Shown here in pieces: positions 1 through 5,250 of a DNA stretch of 5,250 bases. The stretch is from an uncultured cyanobacterium (GTDB lineage Bacteria; Cyanobacteriota; Cyanobacteriia; Pseudanabaenales; Pseudanabaenaceae). Under the pieces are notes generated by a model that was not told the DNA's origin, ran no database searches, and saw only the letters and a program-made list of their open reading frames with translations. Numbering within the stretch: the stretch's first letter is position 1; each line of letters begins with the position of its first letter. The stretch covers positions 1 to 5,250 of the forward strand of contig CAIJEA010000662.1 of the NCBI GenBank assembly GCA_903819605.1, written 5' to 3'. The position numbers and the translations under genes were made by a program.

Positions 1-1
1 A

Positions 2-1486
2 GAAGAAGTACAAAGTGATTTTTTAGCTCTTTTATATATATCTACCTTTTTAATTTGTATTTATTTGTTTATTAAAAATATTTCCAAATCCTTTCTTAAA
101 GATAAGAGGTTATACTTTTTGCTTTCTGTTTTTTTTTCTTTGCTCTTGTACAAATTCTCGCCCGATTCAGATGGTCAACAACGAATTACAAGCTTATTTA
201 GTGTTTTTCAGACTGAACTCCAACCAAATAATGATAAGTGGGTAGATATTTATTTTGATTTAAAAGCAACGGAAAATATTCAAGAATCTATATTTCTCGC
301 TTTAGAAAATTCAGAGGTAGACTCCTCAAGACACTTTCCTGTAAATGTTCTATTTGATACAGTTGAGTATAGGAAAGCAACTTCATCGTTGGCTGATGAA
401 CTAGTTAGAAAAGTTGATTTATTACAAGAAAGATTTAAAGAATATATAATTCCTAATGAAACTTTTGTTTCAGATGATAGGAATAACGTTGCCATTGTAT
501 TTGAAAGAATCAATCGAGCTGGTACTGAGTTAAATATATTTCAATTACTATCAGCATGGAGTTGGTCTGAAGACTTTGATCTTAGTGAGAAATTTGAAGA
601 ACTGCAAAATGATATTAGAGAGCATGAGTATGATGAACTATGTAAAGATCAAGATTTACAACTAAGAATTTGCGCTGGTGTAATAAATGGGGAAACAACA
701 CCTGCCAAAATTCTTGAATTACAAGGAGAACAGATCCGAAACTCTTTCGTGAAAATTAGAAATGGAATTATTGGCGCTATAGATTTTTTAAAAAGAGAGT
801 TAAAAGTTGAGAGTTACAAACTTCTCCCTTTCCCTGGACTTCTTGTACCTCTATCAGTATTTTTTGCAACAGATAAAGTGGAAGGTATTAGTTACACTAG
901 TAAGCAAAAAGATAAATTAATAAAATGGTTTTGGAGAGCGAACTTTAGTAGAAGATTTTCGGCGGGAGTAAATGATAGACAGGCTTCTGATATAATCCAA
1001 ATGATTCATTTAAGAGCAAATGAAGATCATGATTTTGTTTTTCCTCCAAAGGAAATAAGCTTTGATTTCTCTGAAACATCTTTTTCCGTAGGAGCGGCTA
1101 ACACAAAAACTTTTATAATCTTGTTGAGTCAGTTCTCTCCACATTCCTTCTTAAGTGGTGCAAAGATAGATCTCGTTAAAGTTCTTCAGAAAATTAATAA
1201 AAACGAGTTTCATCATATTTTTCCTCAAAAGTATTTAGAAAGAGAAGGAATTCCCAGAAAAAATATAAATGTATTAGCTAATATTTGTTTTCTTACAAGA
1301 GGTGATAATAATAGGATTAAGGATAAGGCTCCTTCCATTTATGCACTGGAAATCAATTTAGAAAACAAAAATAAGTATCTGGATAGTGCTTTATGTCCTG
1401 TTAATTTCAATGAAATGGACTATGAAGCATTCTTGCTGGCGAGAAATGAAATTATTAAAAACAAAGCTATGGAAATGATTGCTTAA
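2..1486 (+). CDS. DUF262/DUF1524 (GmrSD-like) restriction-type protein, N-terminal domain lost, 5' partial
   Basis: Members of the GmrSD family of type IV restriction systems pair a DUF262 (ParB/Srx-like NTPase) half with a DUF1524 HNH-nuclease half, and cleave modified phage DNA. The frame is open to the left edge. Numbered from the first TTG (position 65), the protein shows DGQQRITSL at residues 36-44, the DUF262 signature FERINRAGTEL at 147-157, and the HNH-like HHIFP at 383-387, followed by an Asn-rich stretch (VLANICFLTR, then DNNRIKDKAP at 414-423). The usual start of DUF262 (a PxFQRxxVW-like segment before a hydrophobic strand leading into DGQQR) is missing. Instead there are two hydrophobic stretches (about nucleotides 20-76 and 110-155) joined directly to DGQQR. 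No in-frame ATG precedes the domain and no ribosome site is visible at the TTG at 65, so the true start is probably left of the window. The C-terminal half appears intact. The gene is probably a decayed or recombined copy; a membrane-anchored functional fusion is less likely. It is AT-rich and lacks HIP1 sites, suggesting transfer. Confidence 0.8.
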   Translation, partial: EEVQSDFLALLYISTFLICIYLFIKNISKSFLKDKRLYFLLSVFFSLLLYKFSPDSDGQQRITSLFSVFQTELQPNNDKWVDIYFDLKATENIQESIFLALENSEVDSSRHFPVNVLFDTVEYRKATSSLADELVRKVDLLQERFKEYIIPNETFVSDDRNNVAIVFERINRAGTELNIFQLLSAWSWSEDFDLSEKFEELQNDIREHEYDELCKDQDLQLRICAGVINGETTPAKILELQGEQIRNSFVKIRNGIIGAIDFLKRELKVESYKLLPFPGLLVPLSVFFATDKVEGISYTSKQKDKLIKWFWRANFSRRFSAGVNDRQASDIIQMIHLRANEDHDFVFPPKEISFDFSETSFSVGAANTKTFIILLSQFSPHSFLSGAKIDLVKVLQKINKNEFHHIFPQKYLEREGIPRKNINVLANICFLTRGDNNRIKDKAPSIYALEINLENKNKYLDSALCPVNFNEMDYEAFLLARNEIIKNKAMEMIA

Positions 1487-1675
1487 GAATTTTAAAGACT
1501 AATTAAATATATTGTATGACAATTAAAATATATCCTTAATATTAACAATACATATAATTTTAATTATTTTACATTCTTAATTTTCATGGAATATACTTTA
1601 GTATCTTAGTAATCGCAATTGATTTTTAGCTTTGAGAAAGGCGATCGCTGATTATTTGAAGAGAAAATCATTTGG

Positions 1676-2602
1676 CTAATTTTTTATAGAATTGGCGATG
1701 GGCTTACCTGAGAGTCTTTGGAAGTATAGGAAACCCGCAGAGGCGAGGAACGTGAAGTAGCCGATCGCCTGTCCCAAAAACAAGCGATCGCGGAAGCCAA
1801 ACATTGCTTTGAGTAGTATTCCTGGGAATTGTTTGTCGGGAAGAATGTCATGAACATCCCAAACTAAACCACCTAGCAGACAAGAACTCATTTCTGTAGT
1901 GGAAGCAGCAGGAAAGCAGATAGAAGTTTGTGAGAGTTCGGCATAGGCAGCTACAGCCTTGTCGAGATGCCCGATCGCACTGATGACTAAACCAGCAACG
2001 ATGAGTAATAAAAAGACTCCCATTGCTTGAAAGAATAACTTGAGATTGATGCGAATTCCGAACTGAAAGAGCGCAATCCCGATCGCTACAGCCCCAACTA
2101 AACCCGCGATCGCGCCAATGATTGGAACAAATCCACCCTGTAGCTTTGCCGAGATAAAGATTACTACTTCAAAACCTTCGCGTAAGACTGCAATGAGAAT
2201 TAACGTAAATACTGCCCAACCTGCCGTCTGTTCGTTAGCGATCGCCTTCCCAATCTGTCCCTCGATTTCACCCTTAAGAGCTTTAGCATTTTCGGTCATC
2301 CATACCAACATCCAACTCAACATCGCGATCGCGGTGATACCTAAAAGCCCTTGCCACAATTGTCCATAAAAAGCTGCTTGGGCTGGATCGCTACCTTCGA
2401 CCTGTTTTAAAAACCAATTTAGCAATATTCCCACTATAAAGCTTGCTAACACACCCGTACCAATGCCGCCAAACACCCAAGGATTAAGCGAACTGCGATC
2501 GGCTTTTTTGAGATATGCCATCACAATTCCCACCACAAGGGCAGCTTCTACTCCTTCTCGTAAAGTAATCGCAAAAATCGGTAAGGCAGTACTAAAATCC
2601 AT
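1676..2602 (-). CDS. FTR1/EfeU-family iron permease
   Basis: This is a polytopic inner-membrane protein of the FTR1/EfeU (iron-lead transporter) family, which imports iron using two Glu-containing REGxE motifs. Both are present: REGVE at residues 15-19 in the first membrane helix and REGFE at 141-145. About seven hydrophobic segments run through the 308 residues, a normal length for a bacterial permease. A loop at about 225-265 holds Cys229, Cys241 and WDVHDILPD, before the last helix; a WD-x-iLP-like segment there is common in the family. The ATG at 2602 is preceded by AAGAGA with 8 bases of spacing, supporting this start. No EfeO or EfeB partner lies within the window, so it looks like a stand-alone permease. 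Five HIP1 octamers lie in or just beside the gene, consistent with a long-resident gene. The transported ion (ferrous or ferric iron) cannot be decided from sequence. Confidence 0.93.
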   Translation of the reverse strand: MDFSTALPIFAITLREGVEAALVVGIVMAYLKKADRSSLNPWVFGGIGTGVLASFIVGILLNWFLKQVEGSDPAQAAFYGQLWQGLLGITAIAMLSWMLVWMTENAKALKGEIEGQIGKAIANEQTAGWAVFTLILIAVLREGFEVVIFISAKLQGGFVPIIGAIAGLVGAVAIGIALFQFGIRINLKLFFQAMGVFLLLIVAGLVISAIGHLDKAVAAYAELSQTSICFPAASTTEMSSCLLGGLVWDVHDILPDKQFPGILLKAMFGFRDRLFLGQAIGYFTFLASAGFLYFQRLSGKPIANSIKN

Positions 2603-2610
2603 ATTTAAGT

Positions 2611-2616
2611 TCTCTT
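2611..2616 (-). promoter_or_regulatory. ribosome binding site of the FTR1 gene
   Basis: On the minus strand this reads AAGAGA, 8 bases before the ATG at 2602-2600. It supports that start codon. A TTGACA lies just upstream on the same strand, but the matching -10 position would overlap the start codon, so it is not called a promoter. Confidence 0.6.
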
Positions 2617-2708
2617 TTAATTAATTGTCAAACAGCCCAAATGTAGAACCCATTTGATATCTCATTAAGGTTTAGCTATAGCAAATTGTAAGGTGAGTCG
2701 TCGTTGAT

Positions 2709-3419
2709 TTATGAAGGTCTTTGCAGTACACCACCTTGCCTAGACCTAATACGTTGCTCCGATCGCGGATCGATTTTGAGATTGATTATTTGGTGTTTAT
2801 TGCAATCTACCAAGGGGAATTGAGTTTGCCAATTACTAATAATATGGAAATAGTTCTCGGCATCTTCTAGACAATATTCATAGATCTCGTTCAGAATTGT
2901 TTCATATCCTTTCTCTTTTCGTAATACCTTAATGCCATTCCGAAAAACGTAATAGCCCTTAATTTTTTTATAAATGGGAATTCCTAAATATGCAAATAAA
3001 TTATTCAATCCTTGATTTAAATCCGTGCGTTGACTGGTTCTTTGCAAATCAAGAATTCTAATACTTTCAACCTTGGGAATAAAATCTAGAGCATCAATTC
3101 TTTGTCTTAAACAAAACATATCGCTGGTGGACAGACCATATCCAATAAAATACTTGCCCTGTAAACTTTGTAAGTCATTTAGTATATCTTGAATTATTTT
3201 CTTTTCCTGCGTACTTGATTCAATAAATTGAATTTTTATATATTGCTCGTTACTATCTTCTAAAATACGAGTAAGTGTATAACCAAAAATCTTTTGAACT
3301 AACCCATCTTTCTGAAAATCTCGACACCATTCTAAGTCTAGAAAAACAAGATCGTAAATTGAACCATCGTAGAAGTTGTTTATATGTTGACTCGGAAGTT
3401 TGAATTCCCTTTTATACAT
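2709..3419 (-). CDS. Predicted DEDDy-type 3'-5' exonuclease (RNase H-like fold)
   Basis: Not recognised as a named gene. Numbered from the ATG at 3419 (236 residues), the sequence shows the spaced acidic residues of DEDDy exonucleases: FLDLEW with Asp28 and Glu30 (motif I), FIGYGLSTSDMFCLRQR with Asp100 (motif II), and YCLED with Tyr182 and Asp186 (motif III, the YxxxD signature). ILDLQRT near 122-128 and LNNLFAYLGI near 138-147 fit the connecting region of YprB-like RNase H domains. Such proteins trim DNA or RNA from the 3' end using two metal ions; the substrate here is unknown. The frame extends to a TTG at 3461, adding 14 residues; the ATG is preferred, although no clear ribosome site precedes either. 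The last 20 or so residues (DPRSEQRIRSRQGG) are basic and look like an unstructured tail. The gene is AT-rich and has no complete HIP1 site, unlike its two same-strand neighbours. The function assignment rests on motif spacing only. Confidence 0.6.
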   Translation of the reverse strand: MYKREFKLPSQHINNFYDGSIYDLVFLDLEWCRDFQKDGLVQKIFGYTLTRILEDSNEQYIKIQFIESSTQEKKIIQDILNDLQSLQGKYFIGYGLSTSDMFCLRQRIDALDFIPKVESIRILDLQRTSQRTDLNQGLNNLFAYLGIPIYKKIKGYYVFRNGIKVLRKEKGYETILNEIYEYCLEDAENYFHIISNWQTQFPLVDCNKHQIINLKIDPRSEQRIRSRQGGVLQRPS

Positions 3420-3503
3420 AAAATTTATTTTGGAGGTGGGCTTAAGAGAAGGGCTAGACAATAGATAACTATTACCTATATATCCTAACTGTAATATTCA
3501 GTT

Positions 3504-3528
3504 TGCGATCGCTAAATTAGCGATCGCA
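3504..3528. repeat. Perfect 25-bp palindrome made of two HIP1 octamers
   Basis: Arms of 12 bases (TGCGATCGCTAA and its exact complement) surround a single central A. Each arm contains one full GCGATCGC. It lies between the nrtR-like stop codon and the exonuclease gene. No T-run follows on either strand, so it is not a classical terminator. It may simply be a paired HIP1 arrangement or form a cruciform or RNA hairpin. Confidence 0.9.
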
Positions 3529-3537
3529 TAACATGAG

Positions 3538-3564
3538 GAGTTGTGGCGCTTTGTGCTGCAACTC
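3538..3564 (+). repeat. Imperfect hairpin downstream of the nrtR-like gene
   Basis: The plus strand reads GAGTTGTGGCGC, then TTT, then GTGCTGCAACTC. As plus-strand RNA all 12 positions can pair if three G-U pairs are allowed; as minus-strand RNA these become A-C mismatches. The minus-strand nrtR transcript would cross it in the less stable orientation, about 40 bases past its stop, so a role as its terminator is doubtful. It may be a worn copy of a dispersed palindromic repeat. Confidence 0.5.
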
Positions 3565-3604
3565 TCTTCTAGGTTTATAGTTATACCTCTATTGTTTAGA
3601 TTTT

Positions 3605-4297
3605 CTAGATTTCAAAATTAAACCCATTCTGCTTTAGTTGTAGGTATTTAGTCTCATCAAACTGATAAAGTTTAGCCGCACGATGGGAAACACCTTGCTC
3701 GACTTCATCTATATCGATTAGTAAATCCATACTTAAGATCTTTTTACGAAAATTGCGTTTGTCGAGTTTGCGATCTAATACAGTTTCGTAAAGTTTCTGT
3801 AGTTGGGACAGTGTAAATTTGGTCGGTAGTAGCTCAAAACCAATCGGCTCATAGCGAATTTTACTACGTAATCTCGCGATCGCCGTTTGCATTATCTTGT
3901 CATGATCGAAGGCAAGCTGTGGTATTTCCGAGAGCGCAAACCAATTTGCCTCACGCGCATCGTTAGTCGCCTTAATTTCTTGTTCGGCTAAATTAATCAG
4001 CGCGAAGTAGGCAACCGTGACAGTGCGATCGCGGGGATCTCGTTCCAACTCCCCAAAGGAATAAAGCTGCTCTAAAAAAACATCATGAATTCCTGTTTCT
4101 TCTTGTAGTTCACGCAAAGCTGCCGCTTCGAGAGTTTCTTCAATCCGTACAAATCCACCTGGAATTGCCCATTGTCCTTGAAATGGGGGAATATCGCGTT
4201 GAATTAGCATGACTTTAAGTTCTTGTTGAGCATCCAATCCAAATACAATGCAGTCAACGGTAAGGGCAGGTCGGGGATATTCGTAGGTATATGGCAT
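3605..4297 (-). CDS. nrtR: NrtR-type Nudix hydrolase/regulator: Nudix domain plus C-terminal winged helix
   Basis: NrtR proteins are DNA-binding regulators of NAD metabolism; a Nudix domain senses ADP-ribose or related nucleotides and a winged helix binds operators. Numbered from the ATG at 4297 (230 residues), the Nudix box GxxxxxExxxxxxxRELQEETGI is complete at 48-70, with Glu54, Arg62, Glu63, Glu66 and Glu67, preceded by FQGQWAIPG, typical of ADP-ribose pyrophosphatases. Residues 159-221 (FTLSQLQKLYE, then LDKRNFRKK and AAKLYQFD) match the NrtR winged-helix region. Because the box is intact the protein may also hydrolyse ADP-ribose. An upstream TTG at 4354 would add 19 residues, but these would be encoded by the palindromic element; the ATG has AGGA four bases upstream and gives the usual MPYTYEYPRPALTVDC-like N-terminus. 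It is divergent from the PP2C gene. Two HIP1 sites lie inside the gene. Family assignment is firm; the regulon is inferred. Confidence 0.88.
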   Translation of the reverse strand: MPYTYEYPRPALTVDCIVFGLDAQQELKVMLIQRDIPPFQGQWAIPGGFVRIEETLEAAALRELQEETGIHDVFLEQLYSFGELERDPRDRTVTVAYFALINLAEQEIKATNDAREANWFALSEIPQLAFDHDKIMQTAIARLRSKIRYEPIGFELLPTKFTLSQLQKLYETVLDRKLDKRNFRKKILSMDLLIDIDEVEQGVSHRAAKLYQFDETKYLQLKQNGFNFEI

Positions 4298-4301
4298 AGG
4301 T

Positions 4302-4305
4302 TCCT
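4302..4305 (-). promoter_or_regulatory. ribosome binding site deciding the nrtR start
   Basis: AGGA on the minus strand, with 4 bases before the ATG at 4297-4295. The spacing is short but usable. It lies just outside the palindromic element (left end 4312), so the element did not remove it. It supports the ATG rather than the TTG at 4354. Confidence 0.55.
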
Positions 4306-4311
4306 GTATTA

Positions 4312-4440
4312 CCAAATTTTCTGCTAGTTGGACATAATTAAAACCCAGAACCAAAACCTATGGCGCACAAGCTGCGTGTGCGCCATAGGTTTTGGGATTT
4401 TATTTTTAATTACGCCCAGCTACTTACGCAGAAAATTTGG
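4312..4440. mobile_element. MITE-like near-palindromic element, about 129 bp
   Basis: The left arm (4312-4369) and the inverted right arm (4377-4440) match along nearly their full length. The outer 13 bases are identical (CCAAATTTTCTGC). The next block, TAGTTGGACATAATTAAAA in the left arm against TAGCTGGGCGTAATTAAAA in the right, matches at 16 of 19 positions, with all three differences being transitions. The right arm carries five extra bases (GTAAG) before this block. The inner 19 bases are identical. Homology stops sharply outside 4312 and 4440. There is no coding capacity and no obvious target-site duplication. This form fits a non-autonomous transposable element or a large palindromic repeat; the element family is not identified. 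It occupies the nrtR upstream region, so it may supply or disturb that promoter. Confidence 0.7.
4351..4395. repeat. Core hairpin of the palindromic element: 19-bp perfect stem, 7-base loop
   Basis: CCAAAACCTATGGCGCACA at 4351-4369 is repeated exactly inverted at 4377-4395, with loop AGCTGCG. Plus-strand RNA would be followed by a T-rich stretch (ATTTTATTTTTAATT), giving a terminator-like shape, but no plus-strand gene lies directly upstream. On the minus strand it would sit in the nrtR leader if transcription starts to its right. Confidence 0.85.
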
Positions 4441-4449
4441 CGGCGATAG

Positions 4450-4478
4450 TTGACATAGTGTAAAAATAACACTATAGT
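4450..4478 (+). promoter_or_regulatory. Near-consensus sigma-70-type promoter of the PP2C gene
   Basis: TTGACA (4450-4455) and TATAGT (4473-4478) are separated by exactly 17 bases; the -35 is perfect and the -10 matches 5 of 6. The start of transcription would be near 4485, giving a leader of roughly 20-25 bases before the ATG at 4508. It begins ten bases outside the palindromic element. Confidence 0.8.
4455..4475. promoter_or_regulatory. Operator candidate 1 in the promoter spacer
   Basis: A perfect dyad ATAGTGT-N7-ACACTAT fills the gap between the -35 and -10 boxes and overlaps both. A bound dimeric protein here would be expected to block RNA polymerase. The identity of the binder is not shown by the sequence; the adjacent NrtR-type winged-helix protein is the obvious candidate. 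Confidence 0.65.
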
Positions 4479-4483
4479 TATTT

Positions 4484-4501
4484 GTGTAGTTTATACACTA
4501 T
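4484..4501. promoter_or_regulatory. Operator candidate 2 near the transcription start
   Basis: Read on the minus strand, this is ATAGTGTATAAACTACAC, which matches operator candidate 1 (ATAGTGTAAAAATAACAC) at 15 of 18 positions. It spans the predicted transcription start and ends six bases before the ATG. Two related sites in one promoter strengthen the case for specific repression. Confidence 0.55.
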
Positions 4502-4507
4502 ACCGTC

Positions 4508-5250
4508 ATGCAAGGACAAGTGGAACTCCCCAATATGCGATCACCAGAAATATCTGAACCAGAGATTTCTGAAACTAGAAATTTAGCGATTCAGTTTCAA
4601 TGTGCAACAGGGTCAATTATTGGGCGCAACCACGTTCTTGTTAGCAAAAATAATCAGGATGCCTATCGAATTATGCTGCGGGAGCAGTTCATTGTTGCGA
4701 TAGTCTGCGATGGCTGTAGCGCAGGAATGCATAGTGAAGTTGGCGCAAAAATGGGAGTGCGGATGATATCTGAGGAGATCGGCGATCTTCTGGATAGAGG
4801 CTTAACGATATCTGAACCTGAGTTTTGGAATCGGCTGAAACATAATCTATTACAAAAGTTACAAGACTTCATTGCGATCGCGAATGGTCATACAGACTTA
4901 TCTCAGTCAACGACAATGGAATTTGTAAATGATTATTTGTTATTTACAAGTGTGGTTGCCTTAGTAACACCTAGCGAAACTGTAACTTTTTCCATAGGCG
5001 ATGGTGCGATCGCCATTAACGGCAAATTTACAGAAATTCCGCCCTATGCTGATAATGCACCTCCCTACCTTGCCTATGGTATCTACAAACCTGAAGGAAT
5101 TAATTTTGAGATTCGCGATCTCATACCCACATCAGAATTAGAATCACTTCTAATTGCCACCGATGGAATAATTGATTTAATTCAAGTTGAAGATATCAAT
5201 CAATTTTGGCAAGAAGAACGCTATTTCAAAAATCCCGATGCAATAAGGCG
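4508..5250 (+). CDS. PP2C-family protein serine/threonine phosphatase, 3' partial
   Basis: PP2C (PPM) phosphatases are cytoplasmic metal-dependent enzymes that remove phosphate from Ser/Thr. The 247 residues visible carry the family's landmarks in order: NNQDAY (Asp51), VCDGCSAG (Asp68, Gly69), FSIGDGAIA (Asp165) and IATDGIIDL (Asp219). The second motif is DGCSAG instead of the usual DGxGG, and GDG replaces GDSR, placing it among divergent bacterial PP2C proteins. The first 25 or so residues (rich in Glu, Ser and Pro) precede the domain. The ATG at 4508 is not preceded by a clear ribosome site; ATG at 4535 (Met10) is an alternative. The frame runs off the right edge without a stop, and little of the domain is missing. 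Two HIP1 sites are inside. Bacterial PP2C genes of this kind often neighbour a Ser/Thr kinase or a vWA protein; whether that holds here lies outside the window. Confidence 0.85.
   Translation, partial: MQGQVELPNMRSPEISEPEISETRNLAIQFQCATGSIIGRNHVLVSKNNQDAYRIMLREQFIVAIVCDGCSAGMHSEVGAKMGVRMISEEIGDLLDRGLTISEPEFWNRLKHNLLQKLQDFIAIANGHTDLSQSTTMEFVNDYLLFTSVVALVTPSETVTFSIGDGAIAINGKFTEIPPYADNAPPYLAYGIYKPEGINFEIRDLIPTSELESLLIATDGIIDLIQVEDINQFWQEERYFKNPDAIR

Noticed and set aside
129..137. Run of nine T bases as a frameshift that hides the missing DUF262 start
   Set aside because: The other two frames to the left contain stops and show no PxFQR-like DUF262 segment, so a simple slip at this run does not restore the domain.
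280..513. Minus-strand open frame inside the DUF262 gene
   Set aside because: It is antisense to a clearly conserved domain and has no recognisable protein features.
1521..1565. Inverted repeat AATTAAAAT / ATTTTAATT downstream of the DUF262 gene as a terminator
   Set aside because: The arms are pure A/T with a 27-base loop; this is expected by chance in such an AT-rich gap.
2118..2369. Plus-strand open frame inside the FTR1 gene
   Set aside because: It is the antisense shadow of membrane segments including the second REGxE motif.
2640..2680. Possible Fur box upstream of the FTR1 gene (TAATGAGATATCAAAT on the minus strand)
   Set aside because: It resembles the GATAAT-type repeat only loosely and the region is AT-rich, so the match is not convincing.
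3420..3461. N-terminal extension of the exonuclease-like protein from a TTG at 3461
   Set aside because: The 14 extra residues precede the domain, the start codon is TTG, and no good ribosome site is seen; kept only as an alternative.
3465..3584. ATAACTAT / ATAGTTAT pair framing the hairpins in the 3462-3604 gap as ends of a second element
   Set aside because: Only eight bases match exactly with a few scattered matches beyond, and the inside is not symmetrical.
4298..4354. N-terminal extension of the nrtR-like protein from a TTG at 4354
   Set aside because: The extra 19 residues would be encoded mostly by the palindromic element, and the ATG at 4297 has its own AGGA and gives the family's usual start.
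4663..4872. Minus-strand open frame inside the PP2C gene
   Set aside because: It is antisense to the PP2C metal-binding motifs and has no features of its own.

Overview
The window looks like a chromosomal stretch of a cyanobacterium. The octamer GCGATCGC (the cyanobacterial HIP1 repeat) occurs eleven times to the right of position 1640, and the gene set (FTR1 iron permease, NrtR-type Nudix regulator, PP2C phosphatase) fits that group. No closer placement is made from sequence alone.

Layout. (1) Positions 2-1486, plus strand: a 5'-incomplete DUF262/DUF1524 (GmrSD-like) restriction-type gene. Its N-terminal domain is replaced by a hydrophobic segment right at the DGQQR motif. This part is AT-rich and has no HIP1. 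(2) 1676-2602, minus: an FTR1/EfeU-type iron permease with both REGxE motifs. (3) 2709-3419, minus: a small protein with the D-x-E, D and YxxxD residues of DEDDy 3'-5' exonucleases. (4) 3504-3564: two hairpin-forming sequences, one built of two HIP1 sites. (5) 3605-4297, minus: an NrtR-type protein, a Nudix domain with intact catalytic box plus a winged-helix domain. (6) 4312-4440: an approximately 129-bp near-palindrome resembling a MITE, next to the nrtR start. (7) 4450-4501: a near-consensus promoter with two related operator-like sites. (8) 4508 to the right edge, plus: a divergent PP2C-family phosphatase, cut by the window end.

How the genes may work together. The nrtR-like gene and the PP2C gene are transcribed divergently. 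The PP2C promoter carries two copies of a dyad site (ATAGTGT-N7-ACACTAT and a related inverted copy), so regulation by the neighbouring winged-helix protein is a testable inference. The FTR1 and DEDDy genes share a strand but show no obvious functional link. The most interesting points are the truncated and fused restriction gene, the palindromic element in the regulatory region, and the paired operators.
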